A DNA stretch of 64,000 nt from Lachnospiraceae bacterium (GTDB lineage Bacteria; Bacillota; Clostridia; Lachnospirales; Lachnospiraceae): positions 1 through 64,000 of the forward strand of contig JAUNIR010000003.1 in NCBI GenBank assembly GCA_030523345.1. Reading direction: 5' to 3'. The translations under genes were made by a program, and so were the position numbers. Of this stretch, positions 56,928-64,000 are shown one piece after another. Each line of letters begins with the position of its first letter. The stretch's first letter is position 1. The notes under the pieces are model-generated. The model saw only the letters and a list, made by a program, of their open reading frames with translations, was not told the origin of the DNA and did no database searches.

Positions 56928-57758
56928 ATGGAAGTGCACATTAATCCGACAAAAGAACAACTTGAAAAATATGATCAGCTGATTTCGTATTTTGAATCTA
57001 TCGGAAGCGTGGCGGTTGCTTTTTCTAGTGGAGTAGATTCAACTTTTCTATTATTTGCGGCAAAAGAGGCTCTTGATGATAAGGCGATTGCAATAACAGC
57101 AAGTCCTGTGTCCTTTCCCAAAAGAGAGCTTAATGAATCTATAGAATTTTGCAAAGATCATGGTATCCGCCAGGAAATTTGTGAAGTAGATGAACTTAAA
57201 ATAGAAGGTTTTGTTGAGAATCCTAAAAATAGATGTTACCTATGCAAAAAAGAATTGTTCAGAAGAATGCTTGATATTACGAAAGCTAATAACTTAAGTG
57301 AACTGGTAGAGGGATCAAACCTTGATGATGAAGGAGACTATAGACCAGGCCTTCAGGCTATAAAAGAGCTTGGCATAAAGAGCCCTCTTAGAAAGATTGG
57401 ATTTACTAAAGACGATATCCGTGTATTATCAAAACACTTGAATATACCTACCTGGGGAAAGCCATCCTTGGCCTGCCTATCTACAAGATTTGCTTATGGA
57501 GAGACTATTACAAAAGATAAGCTGCTGATGGTCGACAAGGCTGAAGGATTACTTCTTGATTTAGGATTTAAGCAGATGAGAGTAAGAATCCATGGCACAA
57601 TGGCAAGAATTGAAGTAATGCCTGAAGATTTTGAAAAATTAATATCAGAGGAAATTAGAAATACAATTATAAAAAGCTTTAAGGAATATGGTTTCACATA
57701 TATTTCTTTGGATCTTATAGGATATAGAACTGGAAGCATGAATGAAGTGCTTAAGTAA
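56928..57758 (+). CDS. larE: ATP-dependent sacrificial sulfur transferase LarE
   Basis: A 276-residue PP-loop protein. SSGVDST is the ATP pyrophosphatase loop; LVEGSNLDDEGDYRPG and KPSLACLSTRF (with the sacrificial Cys) are LarE hallmarks. LarE donates a sulfur to the nickel-pincer cofactor of lactate racemase; larB and larC are not in this window, so the role may be broader (nickel or another thiolation). It overlaps hydE by 17 bases. Confidence 0.9.
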   Translation: MEVHINPTKEQLEKYDQLISYFESIGSVAVAFSSGVDSTFLLFAAKEALDDKAIAITASPVSFPKRELNESIEFCKDHGIRQEICEVDELKIEGFVENPKNRCYLCKKELFRRMLDITKANNLSELVEGSNLDDEGDYRPGLQAIKELGIKSPLRKIGFTKDDIRVLSKHLNIPTWGKPSLACLSTRFAYGETITKDKLLMVDKAEGLLLDLGFKQMRVRIHGTMARIEVMPEDFEKLISEEIRNTIIKSFKEYGFTYISLDLIGYRTGSMNEVLK

Positions 57759-58866
57759 AGATATGACTATACAAGGATTGGTTGATAAACTTTATAACAG
57801 CGGAAATTTAGATGATGATGAATTATGTAAACTTATAGCTGACGATGAAAAAAATGACTTATGTAAACTACATGTAGAAAAAAGCGTTGAGTTATGTAAA
57901 CTAGAACAAACATCATTATTTAAAATGGCAGATTCAAAACGACGCGAAATATATGGTGAAGATGTATATATTCGAGGTCTAATCGAAATGACCAACTATT
58001 GCAAAAACGACTGTTTTTACTGTGGAATAAGGCGAAGTAATAGTTGTGTTAAAAGATATCGCATGACAGACGATGAAATTATGTCAACTTGTCAAAGAGG
58101 GTATGAACTAGGTTTTCGTACATTTGTACTTCAGGGTGGTGAAGATTCATTTTATACAGACAGTAAAATGTGTGAGATAGTTTCGAAAATCAGAAATCGC
58201 TATCCTGATTGTGCTATTACCTTATCCATTGGAGAAAAGAGTAGGGAAAGCTATAAAGCATATTTCGAAGCTGGGGCAAATAGATACTTGTTGAGACATG
58301 AGACAGCTTCGGACAGTCATTACAGGAAACTTCACCCTGATTACATGAGTCTTGATAACAGAAAACGATGCTTATACGATTTGAAGGAAATAGGGTATCA
58401 GGTAGGATCTGGGTTTATGGTAGGATCACCTTATCAAACGACAGATGATTTGATTAAGGATATAAGATTTTTACAGGACCTTGATCCGGACATGATTGGC
58501 ATAGGTCCGTTTATACCGGCAGCTAATACACCCTTCGAAAAATTTGCAAATGACGGACTTGAGCTTACACTAAGGATGATTGCAATTTTAAGACTTATTT
58601 TTCCATATGCTCTTATTCCTGCAACTACAGCACTTGGTTCTATTCATCCCGAGGGAAGAGAAATGGGACTTATGTCAGGTGCAAATGTAATTATGCCTAA
58701 CCTGACGCCCACTCAGAATAGAAAGAATTATAAGCTTTATGATAATAAGATATGTATGGACGACGATCCCGAAATATGCATTGGATGCATTGAAAACAGA
58801 GTGAGCAAAGCCGGGTATAAGATTGTGAATAATATTGGAAACCCAAAGAGAAAAGAGTTCAAATAA
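57742..58866 (+). CDS. hydE: [FeFe]-hydrogenase maturation radical SAM enzyme HydE
   Basis: A 374-residue radical SAM enzyme for H-cluster assembly. CKNDCFYC gives CxxxCxxC at Cys87, Cys91, Cys94; further blocks FVLQGGEDS, YLLRHETASDSHY, GSGFMVGSPYQT. ATG 57742 is preferred: GGAAG precedes it, while ATG 57763 lacks a ribosome site. Residues about 28-50 contain LCKL three times (DNA TTATGTAAACT at 57823, 57859, 57892), a small expansion before the barrel. hydF and hydG are not in this window. Confidence 0.9.
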   Translation: MKCLSKDMTIQGLVDKLYNSGNLDDDELCKLIADDEKNDLCKLHVEKSVELCKLEQTSLFKMADSKRREIYGEDVYIRGLIEMTNYCKNDCFYCGIRRSNSCVKRYRMTDDEIMSTCQRGYELGFRTFVLQGGEDSFYTDSKMCEIVSKIRNRYPDCAITLSIGEKSRESYKAYFEAGANRYLLRHETASDSHYRKLHPDYMSLDNRKRCLYDLKEIGYQVGSGFMVGSPYQTTDDLIKDIRFLQDLDPDMIGIGPFIPAANTPFEKFANDGLELTLRMIAILRLIFPYALIPATTALGSIHPEGREMGLMSGANVIMPNLTPTQNRKNYKLYDNKICMDDDPEICIGCIENRVSKAGYKIVNNIGNPKRKEFK

Positions 58867-58882
58867 AAAAGAGACTAGATAA

Positions 58883-60049
58883 ATGGATAATATTGAAATT
58901 ACGTATGAAAGAATTAAAGAATGGGATGATAAGTCTTACCTTTTTGTTGATGTAAGGGATGAAGGTTCAGTTTCTTATGGGACAATACCGTCAGCAGTGT
59001 GCATTTCGGCTATTAATCTAGAACAGAGAAAAGAGGAATTACCAAAGGATAAAAAAATTATTATCTATTGTGCCAGGGGAGTTGTAAGTATTGAGCTTGC
59101 TGAGAGTCTTAAGGAAAGTGGATATGATGCATACTCACTTCAGGGGGGATACTACAGATACCTTGCTATAAAGATGCAGGAAGATATAGAAAACGAGAAG
59201 GAAAAGGCTGAGCAGATTGAGCTTAGTATAAGAAAGAAGTTTCATAAGGAGCTTTTTTCAAAATTTGCAAAGGCTATAAACGAATATGAACTCGTTAAAG
59301 AAAATGATCATATTGCAGTGTGCATCTCAGGTGGAAAAGACTCAATGCTTATGGCGAAGCTTTTTCAAGAGTTGAAAAGACACAACAAGTTTCACTTTGA
59401 CCTGACATTCCTCGTAATGGATCCTGGATACAGCAAGGAAAACCGTCAGCTTATCGAACAAAATGCCAGGATAATGGATATTGATATTACTGTGTTTGAA
59501 TCGGATATTTTTGATGCAGTGGATACAATAGAAAAGTCACCTTGTTATTTGTGTGCAAGAATGAGAAGAGGACATCTTTATAAAAGAGCAAAGGAACTAG
59601 GTTGCAATAAAATTGCGCTAGGCCACCATTATGACGATGTAATAGAAACGATTCTTATGGGGATGCTGTATGGGGCTCAGGTTCAGACTATGATGCCAAA
59701 ACTTCATAGTACAAATTTTGAGGGAATGGAACTAATTAGGCCATTGTATTTGATAAGAGAAGAGGATATTAAGCATTGGAGAGATTATAATGATCTGAAT
59801 TTCCTACAGTGCGCCTGTCATTTTACAGAGACATGTTCGAGCTGCAGAGATGATGGTAGTAGTAATTCGAAACGTTTGGAAATAAAGAAGCTTATCGCGG
59901 AACTTAAGAAAGTAAATCCATTTGTTGAATCTAATATATTTAGAAGTGTTGAAAACGTTAATTTGAGTACTGTTGTTGCCTATAAGGAAAATGGAGTGAG
60001 ACACCATTTCCTTGAAAAATATGATAGCATTAAAGACGAAACTTTTTAG
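58883..60049 (+). CDS. Rhodanese-TtcA-type fusion protein
   Basis: A 388-residue fusion. Residues about 1-100: rhodanese domain with catalytic Cys in IYCARGVVS. From about 130: PP-loop domain like TtcA (tRNA 2-thiocytidine synthesis) with ISGGKDSML, PCYLCARMRRG and a late CSSCRDD cluster that may bind iron-sulfur. Rhodanese and thiolase in one chain suggest direct sulfur hand-over. It follows hydE by 16 bases, and belongs to the same transcription unit as tcdA-larE-hydE. Exact tRNA target unproven. Confidence 0.85.
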   Translation: MDNIEITYERIKEWDDKSYLFVDVRDEGSVSYGTIPSAVCISAINLEQRKEELPKDKKIIIYCARGVVSIELAESLKESGYDAYSLQGGYYRYLAIKMQEDIENEKEKAEQIELSIRKKFHKELFSKFAKAINEYELVKENDHIAVCISGGKDSMLMAKLFQELKRHNKFHFDLTFLVMDPGYSKENRQLIEQNARIMDIDITVFESDIFDAVDTIEKSPCYLCARMRRGHLYKRAKELGCNKIALGHHYDDVIETILMGMLYGAQVQTMMPKLHSTNFEGMELIRPLYLIREEDIKHWRDYNDLNFLQCACHFTETCSSCRDDGSSNSKRLEIKKLIAELKKVNPFVESNIFRSVENVNLSTVVAYKENGVRHHFLEKYDSIKDETF

Positions 60050-60169
60050 CAATTATTATATTACGGAAATCTATTCTTCATGGTAAAATATGAAGTGGTT
60101 TTATGAAATGAATAAGACGTAAAGAACGATATAGATAAGCATGTATATATCGAAGGAAAGGATAATATT

Positions 60170-60409
60170 ATGACATACAAAACTTCTGGAACATGCTCTC
60201 AGGCAATTAATTTTGATGTTGAGGATGGAATTGTTAAGAATGTAAAATTCATCGGTGGCTGCAACGGAAATACACAGGGCGTTGGGGCACTCGTTGAAGG
60301 TATGAAAGTGGAAGAAGTTATTGCTCGATTAAAAGGTATTAAGTGTGGTATGAGACCAACTTCATGTCCTGACCAGCTTGCAAGAGCGTTGGAGAGCATA
60401 AATGGATAA
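60170..60409 (+). CDS. TSCPD-domain protein
   Basis: A 79-residue protein. TSGTCSQAINFDVEDG and IKCGMRPTSCPDQLARALE are the TSCPD-type signature, with four Cys conserved. Similar domains occur fused to ribonucleotide reductases. A weak promoter (TAAAAT near 60085) may lie upstream. It overlaps the thioesterase gene by 8 bases. Function unknown. Confidence 0.85.
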   Translation: MTYKTSGTCSQAINFDVEDGIVKNVKFIGGCNGNTQGVGALVEGMKVEEVIARLKGIKCGMRPTSCPDQLARALESING

Positions 60410-60803
60410 TAGATTCGAAGAATTTGATCGAATTATGAGGGAAGAACCAGGCTTTATTAAGGAGATGGGCATCGAACTCATAGAAATAAAAGAGGGTTAC
60501 GCTAGGGGTAGGATACTTCTAAGTCAGAAGCACAATAACCCTATGGGTACTGTTCATGGCGGTTTGATATTCGGCCTTGCTGACACAATTGGCGGTAGAG
60601 CTGCTATGAGTTATGGAGATAAAGTGGTGACCCTTAATGCAAACATTTGCTATCTCAATGCGGCAGCTTCGACTTCATATATAGAGGCAGAAGCTACGGA
60701 AGTTAAGAATGGCAAAACAACAGCAATATACGATGTGATGATTCGTACTGCCGAAGGTGTTGAGGTTGCAAAAGTTGTGTTGTCTTATTTTAAAGTTGGT
60801 TGA
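60402..60803 (+). CDS. PaaI-type hotdog thioesterase
   Basis: A 133-residue hotdog-fold protein: YARGRILLSQKHNNPMGTVHGGLIFGLADTIGG is the PaaI family signature, with the HGG loop and the Asp (ADT). Hydrolyses acyl- or aryl-CoA thioesters; substrate unknown. Coupled to the TSCPD gene by the 8-base overlap. Confidence 0.9.
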   Translation: MDNRFEEFDRIMREEPGFIKEMGIELIEIKEGYARGRILLSQKHNNPMGTVHGGLIFGLADTIGGRAAMSYGDKVVTLNANICYLNAAASTSYIEAEATEVKNGKTTAIYDVMIRTAEGVEVAKVVLSYFKVG

Positions 60804-60821
60804 CATAAAATGGTGATTTAG

Positions 60822-61676
60822 TTGATAGATGTAATTTTAGATACAGTTTTCGATTTTATAAAACTGCTTCCATTCTTGTTTATTACGTATTTAGTAATGG
60901 AGTGGATTGAACATAATACTCATGAGGGAAGTCAAAACCTCATCAAAAAGGCAGGCCCATTTGGGCCTATTTTGGGTTCAATTCTTGGCGTATTCCCACA
61001 GTGTGGATTTTCTGCAGCAGGATCGACATTTTATGCTGGAAGAATTATTTCCATGGGAACTCTCATCGCAATATACATGTCAACATCAGATGAAATGCTT
61101 CCTGTTATGATTGCCGAGGCTGCACCAATCGGATTAATTATAAAGATACTTGCTGTTAAAATCGTGTGTGCGATGATGGGTGGATTTATAATTGATTTAT
61201 TTATTTTTCCAACAAGAAAAATTGAAGTAGAAGTAGATGTTGACGAGCTCTGTACAGACGAACAATGTGGGTGCAAATCTGGCGGACACAATGTACTTAT
61301 TCCTGCCATTAGACATACGTTAAAGACGGGCATTTTTATATTTATCGTATCATTTGTTTTGAACGTAACTTTAGAATTTGCCGGAGAAGGTGCTTTGCCA
61401 TCAGTATTTACAGACATTCCTTTTGTTGAAAATATGATAGCGGCGGTAGTCGGACTTATTCCAAATTGTGCGGCATCAGTTGCGCTTACAACACTTTTCA
61501 TTGAAGGGGCAATTAGTTTTTCTGCTCTAATAAGTGGTCTGTTAGCCGGCGCTGGGGTTGGGCTACTTGTGCTTTTTAGAGTCAATAATCATCAGAAGGA
61601 GAATCTAAGAATACTTGGACTTCTTTATGGATTCTCAGTTGTGTTTGGATTTGTGGTATCAATTATTGGATTGTAA
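60822..61676 (+). CDS. Membrane permease, arsenic-efflux/manganese-type family
   Basis: A 284-residue protein with about eight membrane helices. The repeated VFPQCGFSAAG and GLIPNCAASVALT motifs (Pro-x-Cys/Asn, Cys-containing) in two halves are typical for the ArsP-type putative metal(loid) permeases. A cytoplasmic Cys-rich loop (CTDEQCGCKSGGH) could bind metal. It starts at TTG 60822. Cargo is not certain; arsenic, manganese and sulfur anions have all been suggested for relatives. Confidence 0.72.
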   Translation: MIDVILDTVFDFIKLLPFLFITYLVMEWIEHNTHEGSQNLIKKAGPFGPILGSILGVFPQCGFSAAGSTFYAGRIISMGTLIAIYMSTSDEMLPVMIAEAAPIGLIIKILAVKIVCAMMGGFIIDLFIFPTRKIEVEVDVDELCTDEQCGCKSGGHNVLIPAIRHTLKTGIFIFIVSFVLNVTLEFAGEGALPSVFTDIPFVENMIAAVVGLIPNCAASVALTTLFIEGAISFSALISGLLAGAGVGLLVLFRVNNHQKENLRILGLLYGFSVVFGFVVSIIGL

Positions 61677-61769
61677 GTAATAGACTGAGCGTGCTGTAAA
61701 AGTTTTAATGTAATAAGTGGTTGAGTATAAATATGGTTGACATAACATATAGGCATTAGGGGGAAGCAT

Positions 61770-62111
61770 ATGATTGAAAAATTAATGAGTCTTAATCATT
61801 TTACATATAAAAAGCCGTTTTCTGGATCTGATAAAGGAAACAGATTTAAATATATTATCCAGATGGTAGTCAAAGAAATATACCCAGAAGTTCCTGAACT
61901 TTTTGAGGGAAGTAGGGAAGATATCAGCGAAGGCATGAAAGATGTAGAACCTGTAAAAGTTAAGGTCTTTAATGTGACATGCTGGAGTGGAGAAAAAAAC
62001 TCTAAGAATACGCCTGACGAAGAAAAGCAGATTAGAGAATTTGAGTTCAGTGAAGAGGGCTATGAAGAAGCACTTAAATGGCTTCAGGAAGAGAGTGATA
62101 AAATCGCTTAG
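61770..62111 (+). CDS. Conserved hypothetical protein
   Basis: A 113-residue soluble protein, MIEKLMSLNHFTYKKPFSGS start, with a core strand VEPVKVKVFNVTCWSG and a helical, Glu-rich C-terminus. AGGGGGAAGC precedes it. No family recognised; similar small proteins occur near serS in Lachnospiraceae. Function unknown. Confidence 0.6.
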   Translation: MIEKLMSLNHFTYKKPFSGSDKGNRFKYIIQMVVKEIYPEVPELFEGSREDISEGMKDVEPVKVKVFNVTCWSGEKNSKNTPDEEKQIREFEFSEEGYEEALKWLQEESDKIA

Positions 62112-62211
62112 TTAAATTGACATTTAGTGTAAGAATTACCGAAATGATAGTCATAAGTAAGTGAAATAATCATTCAGGAGTGGTATAATATTTGTTCTGG
62201 GGGTATAGGAA

Positions 62212-62511
62212 ATGGCAAGTGATAAGGTTGACAGAGCTCAGCAGCGTATTGATGAGGAAAATGCGCAACATGGTAACTGTGACTGGCTTACGCAGGAAGT
62301 TTGTGACAGATATCGAGAAGCCGCAAAAGAAATTAACGATTTTGATCCACAGGACATAAGACGTCACAGAGAATTGCGTAAAGAACTGCAGGCAAAATAT
62401 GGTCTTACAGAAGTGGAAGCGATTAATATTTTGAATGGAAATAATATAAGTGATTATCTTCTGAAATATAGAAGAATTATGAATAGGGAACCATTAGTTT
62501 CAAAAAAGTAA
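62212..62511 (+). CDS. Conserved hypothetical protein
   Basis: A 99-residue charged helical protein: start MASDKVDRAQQRIDEENAQH, middle IRRHRELRKELQAKYGLTEVEA, end NREPLVSKK. No motif recognised. It ends in a terminator that covers its stop codon and precedes serS. Confidence 0.6.
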   Translation: MASDKVDRAQQRIDEENAQHGNCDWLTQEVCDRYREAAKEINDFDPQDIRRHRELRKELQAKYGLTEVEAINILNGNNISDYLLKYRRIMNREPLVSKK

Positions 62512-62521
62512 TAACTTTTTT
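62502..62521 (+). terminator. Terminator before serS
   Basis: AAAAAAGT-AATA-ACTTTTTT (8 pairs) overlapping the stop of the 62212 gene. The 49 bases before serS are too short for a T-box leader. Confidence 0.65.
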
Positions 62522-62560
62522 AAAGCTTTATATAGAATATTTTTTTAAGGAGACATAGAT

Positions 62561-63847
62561 ATGTTAGACATGAAATTTGTCAGAGAAAATCCTGACATTG
62601 TAAAGCAGAACATTAAAAACAAATTCCAGGACGATAAGCTTCCTATGGTTGACGAAGTTATCGATCTTGATGCAAAGAGAAGAGCAGCTCAGCAGGAAGC
62701 TGATGATCTCAAGGCTAAGAAAAATCAGATTTCTAAGCAAATTGGTGCTTTAATGGCTCAGGGCAAAAAGGAAGAAGCTGAAGAGGTTAAAAAGCAGGTT
62801 GCAGCTAACGCAGCAAGACTTTCAGAGCTTGAAGCATTAGAGTCAGAGCTTGCTGAAAAGGTAACAAAGATTATGATGGTACTTCCTAACATCATTGATC
62901 CATCAGTACCTATTGGTAAGGATGATTCTGAGAATGTCGAAGTTACAAAGTATGGTGAGCCTGTAGTTCCAGATTTTGAAGTACCATATCATACAGAGAT
63001 AATGGAAAGATTTGACGGTATTGATATAGATGCAGCAGGACGTGTTGCTGGTAACGGATTCTACTACTTAATGGGTGATATCGCAAGACTTCATTCAGCA
63101 GTTATTTCATATGCAAGGGATTTTATGATTGACAGAGGATTCACATATTGCATTCCACCTTTCATGATTCGTTCTAATGTAGTTACAGGCGTTATGAGCT
63201 TCGCTGAAATGGATGCAATGATGTACAAGATTGAAGGTGAAGACCTTTACCTTATTGGAACATCAGAGCATTCAATGATTGGTAAGTTTATTGATCAGAT
63301 TGTTCCAGAAGAATCACTTCCACAGACGCTTACTTCATATTCACCATGTTTCAGAAAAGAAAAAGGAGCACATGGTATTGAAGAGCGTGGAGTATATAGA
63401 ATTCACCAGTTTGAAAAGCAGGAAATGATTGTTGTTTGTAAGCCAGAAGAGTCACCAATGTGGTTCGACAAATTATGGCAGAATACAGTAGATCTTTTCC
63501 GTTCAATGGACATCCCTGTACGTACACTTGAGTGTTGTTCAGGAGATCTTGCTGACCTTAAGGTTAAGTCATTTGACGTAGAAGCATGGTCGCCTCGTCA
63601 GAAGAAATATTTTGAAGTGGGTTCATGTTCTAACCTCGGAGATGCTCAGGCAAGAAGACTTAAAATCAGAGTCAATGGTAAGGATGGCAAGTATTTTGCT
63701 CATACACTTAACAATACAGTTGTTGCTCCACCACGTATGCTTATTGCATTCCTTGAGAACAATCTTAATGCAGATGGATCAGTCAATATTCCTGAGGTTT
63801 TAAGACCATACATGGGTGGAAAAGAAAAGTTAGTTCCAAAGCACTAA
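62561..63847 (+). CDS. serS: Seryl-tRNA synthetase
   Basis: A 428-residue class II aminoacyl-tRNA synthetase. Residues about 1-110: the tRNA-binding coiled coil (KKNQISKQIGALMAQGKK). The core has motif 2 (SPCFRKEKGAHGIEERGVYRIHQFEKQEM) and motif 3 (LNNTVVAPPRMLIAFLEN). AAGGAGACATAG precedes it. Standard housekeeping gene. Confidence 0.97.
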   Translation: MLDMKFVRENPDIVKQNIKNKFQDDKLPMVDEVIDLDAKRRAAQQEADDLKAKKNQISKQIGALMAQGKKEEAEEVKKQVAANAARLSELEALESELAEKVTKIMMVLPNIIDPSVPIGKDDSENVEVTKYGEPVVPDFEVPYHTEIMERFDGIDIDAAGRVAGNGFYYLMGDIARLHSAVISYARDFMIDRGFTYCIPPFMIRSNVVTGVMSFAEMDAMMYKIEGEDLYLIGTSEHSMIGKFIDQIVPEESLPQTLTSYSPCFRKEKGAHGIEERGVYRIHQFEKQEMIVVCKPEESPMWFDKLWQNTVDLFRSMDIPVRTLECCSGDLADLKVKSFDVEAWSPRQKKYFEVGSCSNLGDAQARRLKIRVNGKDGKYFAHTLNNTVVAPPRMLIAFLENNLNADGSVNIPEVLRPYMGGKEKLVPKH

Positions 63848-63946
63848 TAGTATGGCGAAGAGACGCTAATACGCAGGTGTTAGATGATTGGATGTGCTTT
63901 TAGTGCTAGTTGTTTGAAAGAGAAATCAAATCCAAAATATTGAAAC

Positions 63947-64000
63947 ATGGATAATAAAGACTTAAGATTAGCAGTTTTGATAGACTCGGAGAACATTTCT
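63947..64000 (+). CDS. NYN-domain protein (5' end only)
   Basis: The first 18 codons are MDNKDLRLAVLIDSENIS. The LAVLIDxENIS start is that of NYN (PIN-like nuclease) proteins, often with C-terminal OST-HTH domains. The rest lies beyond the window. There is little ribosome site (a weak TGAAAC); the start is tentative. Confidence 0.6.
   Translation, partial: MDNKDLRLAVLIDSENIS

Noticed and set aside
62512..62560. T-box leader before serS
   Set aside because: Only 49 bases separate the terminator from the start; no T-box sequence or specifier stem fits.
1..64000. tRNA or rRNA genes, insertion sequences
   Set aside because: No cloverleaf-like or rRNA-like sequence and no transposase besides the serine recombinases was recognised by reading.

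Overview
The window reads as low-to-moderate GC Firmicutes DNA, most likely Lachnospiraceae (anaerobic gut or rumen Clostridia). The evidence is a HydE hydrogenase maturase, a sulfur-relay gene set, strong AGGAGG ribosome sites, and a siphovirus prophage whose gene order is typical of Clostridia. Genus cannot be fixed from the sequence alone.

Layout. (1) 1-4.8 kb: the 3' part of a type I restriction-modification operon (hsdS end, hsdR, and a GIY-YIG/DUF4357 nuclease). (2) 4.8-9.5 kb, minus strand: phage early operon (small ORFs, DUF2800, DUF2815, DNA polymerase A). (3) 9.9-11.7 kb, plus: two orphan genes with a sigma28-like promoter and hairpin leaders. (4) 12.0-47.6 kb, plus: the rest of a siphovirus prophage. 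It runs through primase/helicase, VRR-NUC, SNF2 helicase, DUF1492, HNH, small terminase, SAM synthetase, radical SAM enzyme, ParB-methyltransferase, an accessory cassette, large terminase, portal, ClpP-like protease, capsid, neck, tail with a -1 frameshift chaperone, tape measure, baseplate/fibre, holin, endolysin, and a serine-recombinase triplet. (5) 47.6-54.2 kb: a cassette of orphan paralogues around a LytTR response regulator and GHKL kinase. Its promoters share a 20-bp-period direct repeat plus a sigma28-like core, and its mRNAs share structured leaders. (6) 54.3-56.1 kb: HTH + DUF2971 pair and a truncated SdpI. (7) 56.1-64 kb: chromosomal housekeeping genes (TcdA, LarE, HydE, rhodanese-TtcA fusion, TSCPD, thioesterase, membrane permease, serS, start of a NYN-domain gene).

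Most noteworthy. The orphan-protein cassette has a layered control architecture: LytTR-type operators, a sigma28-like core, then GGA-bearing hairpin leaders reminiscent of CsrA targets. That combination suggests motility-coupled, signal-controlled expression of proteins whose N-termini resemble flagellar axial proteins. Members lie on both sides of the prophage body. Inside the phage, three separate operons begin with the same structured leader, possibly the published DUF2800 RNA motif, implying coordinate RNA-level control. Other unusual items are a lectin/Ig-like/head-tail-connector fusion, a phage SAM-synthetase + radical-SAM pair, an iteron-like cluster behind the primase, and a recurring ~100-bp intergenic element in front of accessory genes. 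No lysogeny repressor was recognised, and the DNA polymerase operon is inverted relative to the usual phage order.
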